Source: Nelumbo lutea (lineage: Eukaryota; Streptophyta; Magnoliopsida; Proteales; Nelumbonaceae). Taken from it: 64,000 nucleotides of DNA. The DNA lies in contig JAKGHH010000001.1 of assembly GCA_022828595.1 (NCBI GenBank), forward strand, positions 117,068,999 through 117,132,998. Direction: 5' to 3'. This document shows positions 55,561 to 64,000 of this stretch, piece after piece. The position numbers were made by a program, and so were the translations under genes. The notes beneath the pieces were generated by a model. That model worked only from the letters and a program-made list of their open reading frames with translations. It made no database searches and was not told where the DNA came from. Within the stretch, counting starts at the first letter, position 1; the number at the start of each line of letters is the position of its first letter.

Positions 55561-55970
55561 TACCGGCAGTGCTCCTTGTGCCACAAGGCTGCCCCGAAGC
55601 TGGCCCCTAAGTTCTATGGGCCCTACAAGGTTCTACGACAGATTAGCAATGTGGCCTACCAGCTGGAGTTGCCAGAGACTAGCTGAATTCATGATGTCTT
55701 CCACATCTCCTTGCTGAAACCATTTACAGGTGTTCCCCCGGACCAAGTTCCCTCCCTGCCACCCTTGAAAGATGGCAAACTGGTCCCCTAGCCTAAAACT
55801 GTCACCCGCTCTCGTTTCAATCGTGGAATCCTTGAAGTCTTGGTGGAATGGTGTGATCTACCACCAAAAAAAGCCATATGGATCCCATTGGCAGAGTTCC
55901 AAGCCACATATCCAGCTTTCGAGCTTGAGGACAAGCTTGTAGTCCAGGAGGGGAGTAATGTTATGGACGC
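55561..55970 (+). pseudogene. Chromovirus D: integrase C-terminus and chromodomain-like tail
   Basis: 'KLAPKFYGPYKVLRQISNVAYQLELPE' (GPY/F motif), 'IHDVFHISLLKPFTG', then 'SRFNRGILEVLVEWCDLPPKKAIWIPLAEFQATYPAFELEDK'-type sequence (55805-55950, read in short parts). The V-L-V-E-W ... W ... F-x-x-x-Y-P order is that of plant chromovirus chromodomains, which guide integration to modified histones. The frame runs into the 3' LTR (..EGSNVM/DAF..), so the gene end overlaps the LTR. Stops at 55684 and near 55790. Confidence 0.82.
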
Positions 55971-56545
55971 CTTCCTCGAGAAGACGTACCATCGCCGTTG
56001 GCAGCAACAGGCCCCGGGCCCACCACCAGCAGCAACAAGGATTCAGTGATGCTCATCCTACCCAGTTCGGCAACAACAGCCTTATCTAGATTAGATTAGC
56101 TCATTTTGCTTGTTCTTATCTTATTGTTCTTATCTCTTATCTTATCTTGTTAGTAGCTTATCAGATTAGGATTAGCTTATCTTATCTTATCTTGTTAGTA
56201 GCTTATCAGATTAGGATTAGCTTAGCTTATCTTATCTTGTTAGTAGCTTATCAGATTAGGATTAACTTATCTTATCCTTAGCAAGATAGAATTGGAAGTC
56301 TCCCTATTCAGCAAGGAGACTCCCTTTGATTAGGACTCTTGTAATCTCCTATTTAAGGAAACCCCATTATTGAATGAGATATCAAATTATTCAGTCAAGA
56401 GTGAGTTAGGAGAGTTGGTGATCTCTTGGACAAATCACCGAAAGCGCCAAGATAGGCTCATCACGAGTAGGAAGGAACAAGGGAAAATAGGAGGTTTTCC
56501 ACGTGGACCGACCCGTGACGAGATCCTATTCCCAAGCCCTCAACA
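55959..56545 (+). repeat. 3' LTR of chromovirus D
   Basis: 587 bp; one 'CTTGTTAGTAGCTTATCAGA' unit (about 46 bp) more than the 5' LTR, otherwise nearly identical. Confidence 0.93.
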
Positions 56546-56550
56546 CGGTG

Positions 56551-56726
56551 CCAGTGTTTATTTTATTATATATAGGGCGACAGAAATAACAAGGGAAAAG
56601 ACCCTTGTGCCCCTGAGTACAATAACAGACACGACAGAAATAAAAAAAAACGAAATAAAAAAACACTTTAATTAGCCAAACAGGCCCTAACATCTGCAAC
56701 TAAGTTATTTTAACATTATTCTAACA
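56551..56726 (-). repeat. 3' LTR of copia C, right piece
   Basis: Continues the LTR interrupted at 52169 and ends at CTAACA (56726). The polypurine tract CTCCCCCTC (minus GAGGGGGAG) is adjacent. Confidence 0.9.
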
Positions 56727-56756
56727 CTCCCCCTCAAGTTGGAGCATAGATGTCAA

Positions 56757-57408
56757 TCATGCCCAACTTGTCACACAAATCTTTGTGCCGCACATGATGA
56801 AGACCTTTGGTGAAGATATCTGCAAGTTGCTCTTCCGAACTGACATATGGTGTGCACACTTCTCCACTTTCAAGTTTCTCTCTGATAAAATGCTTGTCCA
56901 CTTCAATGTGTTTCGTCCTATCATGCAGAGCTGGATTGGCAGCAATATTGATGGCAGCTTTATTGTCATAGTAGAGTGACGTAGGATTGCTTACTGCGAA
57001 ACACAGTTCACTTAACAGATTTCTTATTCACATGATTACTGCAACCCCTTGAGCCATCGCTCTATACTCTGCTTCAGCACTGGATCTAGCCACTACATTT
57101 TGTTTTTTGCTTCTCCATGTGACAAGGTTTCCTCCTACAAAGGCACAATAATCACTGGTAGACTTTCGGTCATTGAGTGTTCCTTCCCAATCTGCATCAT
57201 TATATACTTCCACTTTTAAGTGACTGTGTTTCTGGAACAACAAACCAACTCCAGAAAACTTCTTGAGATATCTCAAGATCCTCTCTGTAGCCTCAAAGTG
57301 AGTTGTCCTCGGGCTGTGCATGAATTGATTAAGGACACCCACTGCATAGGCAATATCAGGCCTGGTCATAGACAAATACAGAAGTCTCCCTACGAGTCTC
57401 TGGAACAT
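56757..57408 (-). pseudogene. Copia C: RNase H
   Basis: Minus strand: 'LLYLSMTRPDIAYAVGVLNQFMHSPRTTHFEATERILRYLKK' (short parts), 'DRKSTSDYCAFVGGNLVTW', 'SSAEAEYRAMAQGVAVIM', a break near 57030, then 'IKLPSILLPIQLCMIGRNTLKWTSILSER' in another frame, the shifted image of the INxAANPALHDRTKHIEVD region. The end at about 56757 gives CDKLGMIDIYAPT-like sequence before the polypurine tract. Confidence 0.85.
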
Positions 57409-58506
57409 CTTTACATCTTAAAAACTCTCTCTGACTGTCTCCCAGATGGTGATTAGGTTCAATAGGTGAATCAGATGGTTTTACCCCCAACTTGCCTGTA
57501 TCTTCTAGTAGATCTAGTACATACTTCCGTTGGGAAATAAAGATGCCCTTGTGAAAGCGTGCAACTTCAATTCCAAGAAAGTATCGTAAGGGGCCTAGAT
57601 CCTTCACCTCAAATTTAGTGGCTAAGAATTTTTTTAGTCTCTGGATTTCAGCCTCCCAATCTCCTATGATCACTATGTCATCGACATACACAATAAGAGC
57701 TGCAATTTTACCTTCACCTCTTTTCACAAACAGGGTATGATCTGACTGGCATTGTTTGAATCCCATCTGTTGGACTACTAAATGGAACTTACTAAACCAA
57801 GCCGAGGTGATTGTTTCAACCCATATAGTGACTTTTTTAACCTGCACACTTTTTGTTCACTGCCTTTGGCACAGAACCCTAGGGGTTGGGTCATGTACAC
57901 TTCCTCTTCCAAGTCACCATTCAAGAAGGCATTCTTGATGTCCAATTGGTGAAGATCCCAATCAAGATTTGCTGCCAAGGAAAGGAGAATCCTGATAGAG
58001 TTCATCTTCGCTATTGGAGCAAAAGTCTCTACATAGTCCACTCCATATACCTGTGTGAATCCTCTTGCTACCAGTCTATCATTGTACATTTCAACAGTTC
58101 CATCAGCTTTGTGTTTCACTGTGAACACCCACTTGCACTCCACTGGTTCCTTCCCCTCAGGAAGATCTACCAACTCCCAAGTACCATTTTTGTGTAAGGC
58201 ATCAATTTCTTCCTGCATTGCATCTGTCCATTCAGGTTTTGACAAAGCTTCTTCCACGGTCTTAGGAACGGGGACACTATCCACAGAAGAGAGAAAGGCA
58301 CGGTACGAAGGTGAAACATGCTCATAGGACACAAAATTAGAGATAGGATGATTAGTGGTACAAGATCTAACACCCTTTCTCTTAGCAATAGGAATATTAA
58401 GATCATTGGTGACAGGTGAATCAACATTTAAAGGAGCAATGGGAGCAAGTGTACCTGGCTGATGAGGTGGATCTGCCTCGGGTGAATCCGATGATGTTGG
58501 TTGCAT
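57356..58506 (-). pseudogene. Copia C: reverse transcriptase
   Basis: The frame from 58506: 'SPVTNDLNIPIAKRKGVRSCTTNHPISNFVSYEHVSPSYRAFL' (short parts), 'WTDAMQEEIDALHKNGTWELV', 'VECKWVFTVKHKADGTVE', 'LVARGFTQVYGVDYVETFAPIAKMNS', 'QLDIKNAFLNGDLEEEVYM' and 'KSLYGLKQSPR', then a frameshift near 57790. After it come 'FKQCQSDHTLFVKRGEGKIAALIVYVDDIVIIGD' (YVDD intact) and 'DLGPLRYFLGIEVARFHKGIFIS'. A second frameshift lies near 57420. Long open stretches suggest a moderately recent copy. Confidence 0.88.
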
Positions 58507-59605
58507 AGTGTCCGGCTACACGGCTCTTGAACTCTGCTGGCTCTTATGGCGACGATGAAAAACCCAGAATGGAGGAGGATCGGGTAAAGGAGGTAGTTGA
58601 ATCTGAGTCGTTGCCTATTTCTCCTCAACCCTACTCTCCCCCTGAGGAGAAACCAAGAAGAATGGTTGACTCTCAAGGAATGAGACATCAATGGAAACAT
58701 AGTACTTGCGGGCAATGGGATCATAGCAACGATACCCCTTTTGAGATGAAGGGTAACAAAGAAAAACACAAGGAATAGGCCGAGGGTCAAGTTTACCATG
58801 AGTAGTTGACAGGTTGTGGACAAAACAACGACACCCAAAAACACGCATCGGAATGGTGGACAGCGGGGCTGTAGGGAACAAGAGCTGATGTGGGGCCTTA
58901 TACTCTAGTAGCCGAGAGGGCATGCGATTGATGATATATGTCGCACACAATACTGCATCCATCTAGAACTGTTTTGGCACATTCATATGAATCAGCAAGC
59001 CACGAGCAACTTCGAGAAGGTGACGGTTTTTTCGTTCAGCCACACCATTTTGTTAGGGTGTCTTGGCACAAGAGCTTCGCTGAAGTGACCCACTCGAAGC
59101 AAAGAACTTCGTGAGATCACTATGGAAATATTCCTTTGCATTGTTCGTCTGGAAGATATGAATTTCCGTTTGGAACTGAGTGAACACCATGCGTTGAAAA
59201 TCTTTCACAATTTGTGGCACTTCATTTCGAGATCGCATAGGGTAAACCCAAGTGTATCGAGAATAATCATCAATCAAAGTAACAAAATACTTATAGCCAG
59301 CCATAGTAGGTAGAGTAACAGGGCCCCAAACATCAGAATAAACAATATGAAATGGAAATTCAGATCTTTTATTTCGTAAAGGTAAAGAACTTCTACAATG
59401 CTTACTCAACTGACAAGTTTGACATTGTATGACTCACTGAGAAGGACTCAAACAACTTTGGGAACATAACTTTTAACGACTCAAAAGAAAGATAACCTAA
59501 ACGACTATGCCATAAATAGGCCTGACTCTCAGTCAACGAACTTGTGGTCTTAGTCGCCACTAGACCAACATTATTCTCCAACACGTAGAGACCATCCACC
59601 ATGCT
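58507..59605 (-). pseudogene. Copia C: integrase
   Basis: 'LWHSRLGYLSFESLKVMFPKLFESF' (zinc finger), then '..SKHCRSSLPLRNKRSEFPFHIVYSDVWGPVT' (first Asp), 'YFVTLIDDYSRYTWVYPMRSRNEVPQ', and 'IFQTNNAKEYFHSD', where relatives have T-D-N-A: Asn replaces the second catalytic Asp, as in copia B. After a stop near 59055 comes '..NGVAERKNRH'. Then 'DAVLCATYIINRMPSRLLEYKAPHQLLFP' and 'KGYRCYDPIARKYYVSIDVSFLE'. Frame breaks lie near 59410, 59050 and 58640. Confidence 0.86.
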
Positions 59606-60720
59606 TCATCTACCAATCGTCTTCCCTGAGGTCAAATCCTGAAACACACATGAAGACAGAAAAAAGGTGACTGAGCATTTCAAATAGTGAATAAGACTAC
59701 TAATGGACAACACATTAATAGGTAATTTCGGAACATGCGGGACATTAGGAAGAGTAAGGCCAAGTGGGAGAGGTATGGTGCCTTGGCCAGCTATGGTAGA
59801 AAAAGAACCATCAGCCAGTCTTACCTTATCTCTCCTAGAGAGAAGGTTATATGTCTGGAACAAATTTGACTTACCGGTCATGTGATTTGAGGCTCCGGAG
59901 TCAATAATCCAAGGTGAATCAGTAGTATGAGATGACACATGGAAAGCTGTGGCATTACCTGATGTAGACGCAAATGAGGTAGGAGTAGGCCTAGAATCCA
60001 CCTGGCAGAGAGTCCTACCATACAATTCCAAATGTTCACGGAAGGAGTTGATAATATCTTCCTTAGGGTCAGAACCGGGATGTCTCTCCTGAGTTATGGA
60101 AGGACTAGTCTCTGTCGATGCCATATTAGCTGAGTTATACCTTTTTTGATTTTGCTGGCCTGGTTTCTTGCCCTGATCCGGTGCTGACTTCTTACCCAAA
60201 TCCTGTGCCCATTTAGGTTTTCCATGGAGATCCCAGCATGTATCTTTCGTGTGTCGCATCTTCTAGTAGTGAGTGCACCAAAGCTTGCTTTTATCTTCTG
60301 TATAGTTTTAACGGTCCCCATCGACCAGAATTCCAGAATGTCTAACAACCACTAATCAGCAGGAGAGATCCTTCTTACTTATAGTCAACTCAAGCCATTG
60401 AGAAGATAGGTCTTCCTTGACCTGCAGTTGTCTTAACACATGAACAGGATCACACGATCCAAGAAAACTAGGGTTACACAGGTTCGACTGCATTCAGCCG
60501 CCCCAGATTCATAGGGTTTTCACTCGACACATGACCAAGGAGAGTAAAGAAGAGAAAAATAGGGAGAATTGTACCAGTTGTAGCTATTCTGTAGTCCAGA
60601 ATCAGATTTCTGTTCTACTAGTCTGTTCGATCTGTTCTTTGGGTTGATCGATCTTCTCTTGACAGTAGGGTTGATCGATCTGCTCTTTTTTAATCAGCAT
60701 TCCCACTCTGATACCATCTT
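59606..60720 (-). pseudogene. Copia C: leader, gag remnant, zinc knuckle and protease
   Basis: The knuckle (60210-60290) reads 'WCTHY-KMRHTKDTCWDLHGKPKWAQDL': the second Cys is Tyr and a stop follows. Then 'SIDTSPSITQERHPGSDPKEDIINSFREHLELYG'-type sequence and the protease 'WIIDSGASNHMTGKSNLF' (about 59870-59910), 'VRLADGSFSTIAGQGTIPL' and 'LPNVPHVPKLPINVLSISSLI'. Between the primer site and the knuckle only about 400 bp remain, so almost all of gag is deleted. Confidence 0.82.
60706..60716 (-). promoter_or_regulatory. Primer binding site of copia C
   Basis: The minus strand reads TGGTATCAGAG, then TGGGA; four bases separate it from the LTR. Confidence 0.85.
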
Positions 60721-61004
60721 GACAGTGTGGCCGGCTAGAGATAAGAGGAAGAGGAGAGAAGAGAAGAGAAGAAGAGAAGAGAAGAGAGGAGAGAAGAGAG
60801 AAGGTTTGCAATGTAGCAGTACTGGCGGTGCTAGTGTTTATTTTATTATATATAGGGCAACAGAAGTAACAAGGGAAAAGACCCTTGTGCCCCTGAGTAC
60901 AATAGCAGACATAACAAAAATAAAAAAACGAAATAATAAAACACTTTAATTGGCCAAACAGGCCCTAACATCTGCAACTAAGTTATTTTAACATTATTCT
61001 AACA
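60721..61004 (-). repeat. 5' LTR of copia C
   Basis: 284 bp; minus-strand start TGTTAGAATAATG. TATATATAA-like promoter word near 60845. Its left part has the GAGAAGAGAA-rich stretch also seen at 52075-52140. Confidence 0.92.
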
Positions 61005-61196
61005 GAACTAAACACATCGAAGTCGACAAACACTTCATTAGAGAAAAGGTTGTCACAGGGGAAGTGTGTACTCTTTATGTTAGCTTTGAAGATCAATTTG
61101 CAGACATCTTTACAAAAGGGTTACACTACTCATGACATCATGATTTATGTGACAAGTTGGGCATGATTGACATCTATGTCCCAACTTGAGGGGGAG
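61005..61196 (+). pseudogene. Copia B: RNase H C-terminal end
   Basis: 'RTKHIEVDKHFIREKVVTGEVC', 'FEDQFADIFTKGLHYS', a stop, then 'CDKLGMIDIYVPT' and the polypurine tract GAGGGGGAG. It completes the RNase H cut at 52055; joining across GAACT restores 'HDRTKHIEVDKHF'. Confidence 0.9.
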
Positions 61197-61391
61197 TGTT
61201 TAAAAGCTATTTATTCTCTAAGTATAGTACCACAGGGGTACTATTGTAATTTTCCTCTTTTATTTTTTATTTCCTATCGCCCTAGTATATATAAAAAGTT
61301 TTTACCGCCAGCAGCTCTTTTGGCTCTCAAATCTTTCTTCTCTCTTCTTCTCTCTCTCTTCTCTCCTCCTCTTCTTCTCTCCTGCATAACA
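61197..61391 (+). repeat. 3' LTR of copia B
   Basis: 195 bp, TGTTTAAAAGC ... TGCATAACA. Contains TATATATAAAAAG (about 61279-61291) and a CT-rich end. T-runs flank it. Confidence 0.85.
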
Positions 61392-61669
61392 TTTTTTATT
61401 TTTTATGTATAATAGTAAATAATTTTTATACTTCTTATTTTTTTGTATGTAAAATAAAAACTTTTTATATGTATATTTTTATTTTTATATGTATAATAAT
61501 AAATAATTTTTATAATTCTTAATTTTTTGTATGTAAAATAAAAAATGTTTTTATATTTATAATTTTTATTGTTTAGAAAAAACTTGGCTTGTAGTCAAGC
61601 TCGAGCCTAACAGTGAGCTGAGCTCGAATAGCCAAGTATTCAGCTTGGCTCGGGTCGAATCCACCCCTA

Positions 61670-62274
61670 CTAGGCTACTATCGAGTTTAGTATGGGGATT
61701 AGTTTGGTGAACCATGACTTGCAATCAAGTTACTACTCATGGTTACTATTCACAGTACTATTCACGGTTACTGTTCACGCAAGGATTGTGATGCTTGAAT
61801 CTGTGAAGAAATATCTTAGGGACTTTTACCATTCAATGAGGAATATTTGTGAGTATTTTTCATCATTTTTCTAGAATTTATCTAGACCCTGAAAGGAATA
61901 TTTGGATTTTCTTTTGGTTCTCTCATACCTGGTGGAATCTAGACTTGAGCTTTTTAGAGTTCATGTCATTTTTATATGAGAAAGAAGATCAAAGGGTTAT
62001 TTGAGCAAGGAAATTTGATCTGGTGGGTATATGAGGGCATCTTCCTGTCCTTATTTTTAATGCTGTTAAAGTTTTTTTTTTTTGGATTTATTCTTTTGTT
62101 GGCTCTTTGGAAGGATTTATATTTTCCCTCCTTGTCTTGTGGATTATGCTCCCTAGCATCTGATGGTGCAAAATTTCTATAATGGTTCTCATTGTTATGA
62201 TCGGTTCTGGTCTGGTCTTGTTTGTGGCTTGGTTTGATATTTGGACTATTTTGGTTGTTAAACAACATAAAATA
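61670..62274. other. Sequence right of the hAT-like element, no gene
   Basis: Probably the interrupted continuation of the E1 leader: its first bases (CTAGGCTAC) fit the left flank at 47092. There are tandem-like 'GGTTACT(A/G)TTCAC' words at 61740-61780 and a T-run near 62075. No frame has family features. Confidence 0.4.
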
Positions 62275-62286
62275 GCTCTAATACTA

Positions 62287-62436
62287 TGCCAACCAACATT
62301 AAATAGAATAGCAATTCAAGGAGGAAACAAGAAGAAGAAATAGAAAAACACCAAGGTTTAACGTGGTTCGGCTTGGTAGCCTACATCCATGGGAGGAAAG
62401 GAAACATATCCACTATGAGAACAAGAGATATAACTC

Positions 62437-62476
<40 letters not shown>

Positions 62477-62654
62477 TTATTCTCTTCCTCACTCTTCCTC
62501 AAACCCTAATCTCACACAACCACTAGCTTAAATAAGCAACAAACCAAAATATATTAGAATTACACAGAAGCCCCTTTTTCTCCCATAAATACATATAGGT
62601 CCCCAAAATTTGTCGATATTACAAATATACCCAAATACAATATTTCTCTCAACA
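62287..62654 (-). repeat. LTR E2 (copia-like), minus orientation
   Basis: 368 bp; minus-strand start TGTTGAGAG, end TTGGTTGGCA. It shares a long stretch with 46720-47084. It is preceded (minus) by a polypurine-like GAGTTTGAGGGGTG and followed by TAGTATTAGAGC (62275-62286), 10 of 12 bases like the tRNA-Met primer site. It contains the (TC)n(AC)n microsatellite at 62438-62476. Confidence 0.7.
62438..62476. repeat. (TC)n(AC)n microsatellite
   Basis: About eight TC units followed by about eleven AC units inside LTR E2; absent from E1. Confidence 0.95.
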
Positions 62655-62669
62655 CACCCCTCAAACTCA

Positions 62670-63189
62670 AGGTGGGAAAACGGATGTGATTCAGTCCAAT
62701 AAATCAGAAAATAAATCTCAGATTATTTGTGAAAAAGGTGAGAAGAAAGAAGAGAAACGGTAGAGAAAAGAAAAAGCAGATGAAGAAGAAAGGAGAGGAA
62801 GAAGATTGTTCAATCGCTTTTCCTCTTTTCCTCTAATCTTTTATTAAAATTAACTCAACAAGGACAATTACAAATCTGCCCTTAAATGGGTGGCCAGCTC
62901 ATAATCATACTTATAAATAAAATAAGAAAAGTTGACAAGATGAAGAAGAAAGGAGAGAAGAAGATTGTTCGATCACTTTTTCCTCTTCTCCTCTAATCTT
63001 TTATTAAACTTAACAAGGACAATTACAAATCTGCCCTTAAATGGGCGGCCAGCTCATAATCATACTTAAAAATAAAATAAGAAAAGTTAACAAGCCCATA
63101 AAGATAAGGCCCATTAACCAAACATAACAGATAAAAGCAAAAGATAACAAAGTGATGTACTAGGGCCCATTCAGCCTAGCCTCTCTACA
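62670..63189 (-). repeat. 3' LTR of the right-edge copia (family of G)
   Basis: The minus-strand start TGTAGAGAGG (63189) lies next to the polypurine tract TTGAGGGGGAG. It shares GGGCC-rich words and AATAAAAG with the G LTR (26885-27195). It carries an internal tandem duplication of about 165 bp (about 62764-62935 and 62936-63090). The left end is not fixed. Confidence 0.75.
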
Positions 63190-63753
63190 CTCCCCCTCAA
63201 GCTGAGCATAGATATCAATCATGCACAACTTGCTTACATAGTGTATTAGCTTCCCTTTTGGAACACCTTTTGTCAAGACATCAGCCAACTGCTCTTCAGA
63301 ACCTATAAATGGCAGGCAAACTTCCCCTGAAGCAACTCTTTCCCTTATAAAATGTCTGTCAACCTCTATGTGCTTTGTTCTGTCATGCTGGACAGGATCA
63401 TGTGCACTGTTGATGGTTGCTTGGTTATCACAATATAACATAATTGGCTTTTCGTAGTCAACACTCAATTCTCCCATAAGTGATTTAAGCCACAATAGTT
63501 CTAAAACTCCATGCATTGTTGCCCTGTATTCTGCCTCAGCTGAGGATCTAGCCACTACAAACTGCTTCTTACTCCTACATGAAACAATGTTCCCTATAGT
63601 ACAATAGCCTGAGTTGGACCTCCTATCATCAATACATCCAACCCAGTTTGCATTAGTGTATGCTTCCGGTTTCATGTGCCCATTCTTAGCAAACAAGATA
63701 CCCTTCCCTAGAGTACCTTTCAGATAACACAGGACCCTCTCTGTAGCAGCCAA
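63160..63753 (-). pseudogene. Right-edge copia: RNase H
   Basis: The 197-codon frame is unbroken: 'VLCYLKGTLGKGILFAKNGHMKPEAYTNANW' (short parts; T-N-A-N where relatives have T-D-A-D, so the first catalytic Asp is lost), 'DRRSNSGYCTIGNIVSC', 'SSAEAEYRATMHGVLELLWL', 'LYCDNQATINSAHDPVQHDRTKHIE' and 'LADVLTKGVPKGKLIHYVSKL'. It ends 'QLEGECREARLNGP', overlapping the LTR as in copia G. Confidence 0.88.
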
Positions 63754-64000
63754 CTGACTATCTTGAGGAGAATGTGCATAAACTAACTAAAAACACTCAT
63801 TGCATAGGAGATCATCGGCCGGGTCATGTAGATATACAATAACTTTCCAAGCAGTCTCTAGAATACTCTCCTATCAGCCAACGGTTCATCATCAGTAGTT
63901 GCGAGCTTGTGATTCAAGTCTATAGGTGTAGAAGCCGGCTTAGCACCAAGTTTTCTTGTCTCAGTGGGGAGATCAAGAATATGCTTATGCTGAGAAATGA
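63754..64000 (-). pseudogene. Right-edge copia: RT C-terminal end, cut by window edge
   Basis: 'LLGKLLYIYMTRPMISYAMSVF' and, near the edge, 'ISQHKHILDLPTETRKLGAKPASTPIDLNHKL'-type sequence in a second frame, matching the copia RT-RNase H connection. The rest of the element lies beyond the window. Confidence 0.75.

Larger units (their letters stand above)
52170..56545 (+). mobile_element. Ty3/gypsy chromovirus D, inside the LTR of copia C
   Basis: LTRs lie at 52170-52710 and 55959-56545 (TGTTATGGACGCC ... CCCTCAACA). Flanks CGGCG (52165-52169) and CGGTG (56546-56550) are a 5-bp duplication with one change. The primer site TGGTATCAGAGC (52714-52725) follows the left LTR; GGAGGGGAGTAA precedes the right LTR. 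Gag, RT end, RNase H, integrase and a chromodomain-like tail are present; protease and most of RT are deleted. 4376 bp. The youngest layer of the nest by position. Confidence 0.93.
52056..61004 (-). mobile_element. Ty1/copia element C (minus strand), inside copia B
   Basis: The ends are TGATAGTG (52056) and CTAACA (61004); the 5-bp duplication GAACT lies at 52051-52055 and 61005-61009. The 5' LTR is 60721-61004. The 3' LTR is split by chromovirus D (52056-52169 plus 56551-56726). The primer site TGGTATCAGAG is at 60706-60716 (minus). Gag remnant, protease, integrase, RT and RNase H follow on the minus strand. Its proteins are close relatives of copia B, so this is one family member inside another, antisense. 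Confidence 0.92.
47339..61391 (+). mobile_element. Ty1/copia element B, interrupted by copia C
   Basis: The 3' LTR (61197-61391, TGTTTAAAAG ... CATAACA) matches the first 43 bp at 47339 (TGTTAAAAGCTG..); TTTTT flanks both ends. Gag to RNase H run on the + strand from about 47860 to 52055. RNase H then resumes at 61005 after copia C ('RTKHIEVDKHFIREKV', ending before GAGGGGGAG at 61188-61196). The 5' LTR is mostly replaced or deleted after 47381. All frames contain stops. Confidence 0.85.
47100..61669. mobile_element. hAT-like element containing the copia/gypsy nest
   Basis: The left end is TAGGGGTTTCCATGAGCC, with an inner 'GCTATTCGAGCTGAGCTC'. The inverted right end is TAGGGGTGGATTCGACCCG, with 'GCTATTCGAGCTCAGCTC'. 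These form imperfect terminal inverted repeats like those of the hAT element at 31113. The flanks CTAGCAGG (left) and CTAGG..CTAC (right) fit an 8-bp duplication if the right copy lost CAG. Outside the nested copia, its own sequence is short and AT-rich (47160-47338 and 61392-61600), with no transposase. Confidence 0.6.

Noticed and set aside
1..64000. tRNA genes, CRISPR-like arrays, organelle DNA inserts or bacterial operons
   Set aside because: The TGGTATCAGAGC matches are retrotransposon primer sites, not tRNA genes; no regular spacer arrays, rRNA or organelle gene wording was seen.

Overview
This window is nuclear DNA from a flowering plant, most likely a woody dicot or magnoliid; the species cannot be told from sequence alone. 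Support for this: GT-AG spliced exons of a plant-type RhoGAP gene, plant lineages of Ty1/copia and Ty3/gypsy (Tat and chromovirus) elements with initiator tRNA-Met primer sites, plant LINE fragments with RNase H, and Tourist- and hAT-like non-autonomous DNA transposons. There is no sign of bacterial operons, CRISPR, tRNA or rRNA genes.

Only one host gene is recognisable. It is on the + strand and resembles the PH-domain Rho GTPase-activating proteins of the REN1/PHGAP family. Its 5' UTR exon ends at 19133. The start codon is in an exon ending at 19450, a third exon is 19658-19714, and a 37-base exon at 30892-30928 carries the conserved start of the PH domain. Intron 3 is about 11.2 kb and holds a nested pair of copia elements. 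I find no later exon in the remaining 33 kb, so either intron 4 is giant and full of transposons or the gene is cut off.

Layout. 1-7.5 kb: a decayed Tat-type gypsy element (minus) split by a 1.78-kb solo LTR. 7.5-8.5 kb: LTR/promoter-like sequence. 8.5-15.2 kb: AT-rich sequence with two Tourist-like MITEs and a diverged repeat unit. 15.2-17.7 kb: a compact non-coding LTR element with two LTRs and a clean 5-bp target duplication. 18.8-30.9 kb: the RhoGAP 5' exons and intron 3, with copia F (minus) carrying copia G (plus). 31.1-32.4 kb: a hAT-type element with an 8-bp duplication. 32.9-37.0 kb: a LINE split by a young, internally deleted copia (J). 37.2-39.2 kb: a truncated copia (H). 39.2-45.9 kb: a copia (I) broken by LINE insertions. 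46.7-61.7 kb: a nest of at least four levels, in which a hAT-like element contains copia B, which contains copia C (opposite strand, same family), which contains chromovirus D. 61.7-64 kb: further copia LTRs and a copia of the same family as G.

These elements are not intact genes working together; nearly all reading frames carry stops, frameshifts or deletions. The value of the window lies in the insertion order, which target-site duplications make readable, and in the host exons hidden among the repeats. I see no convincing undescribed system.
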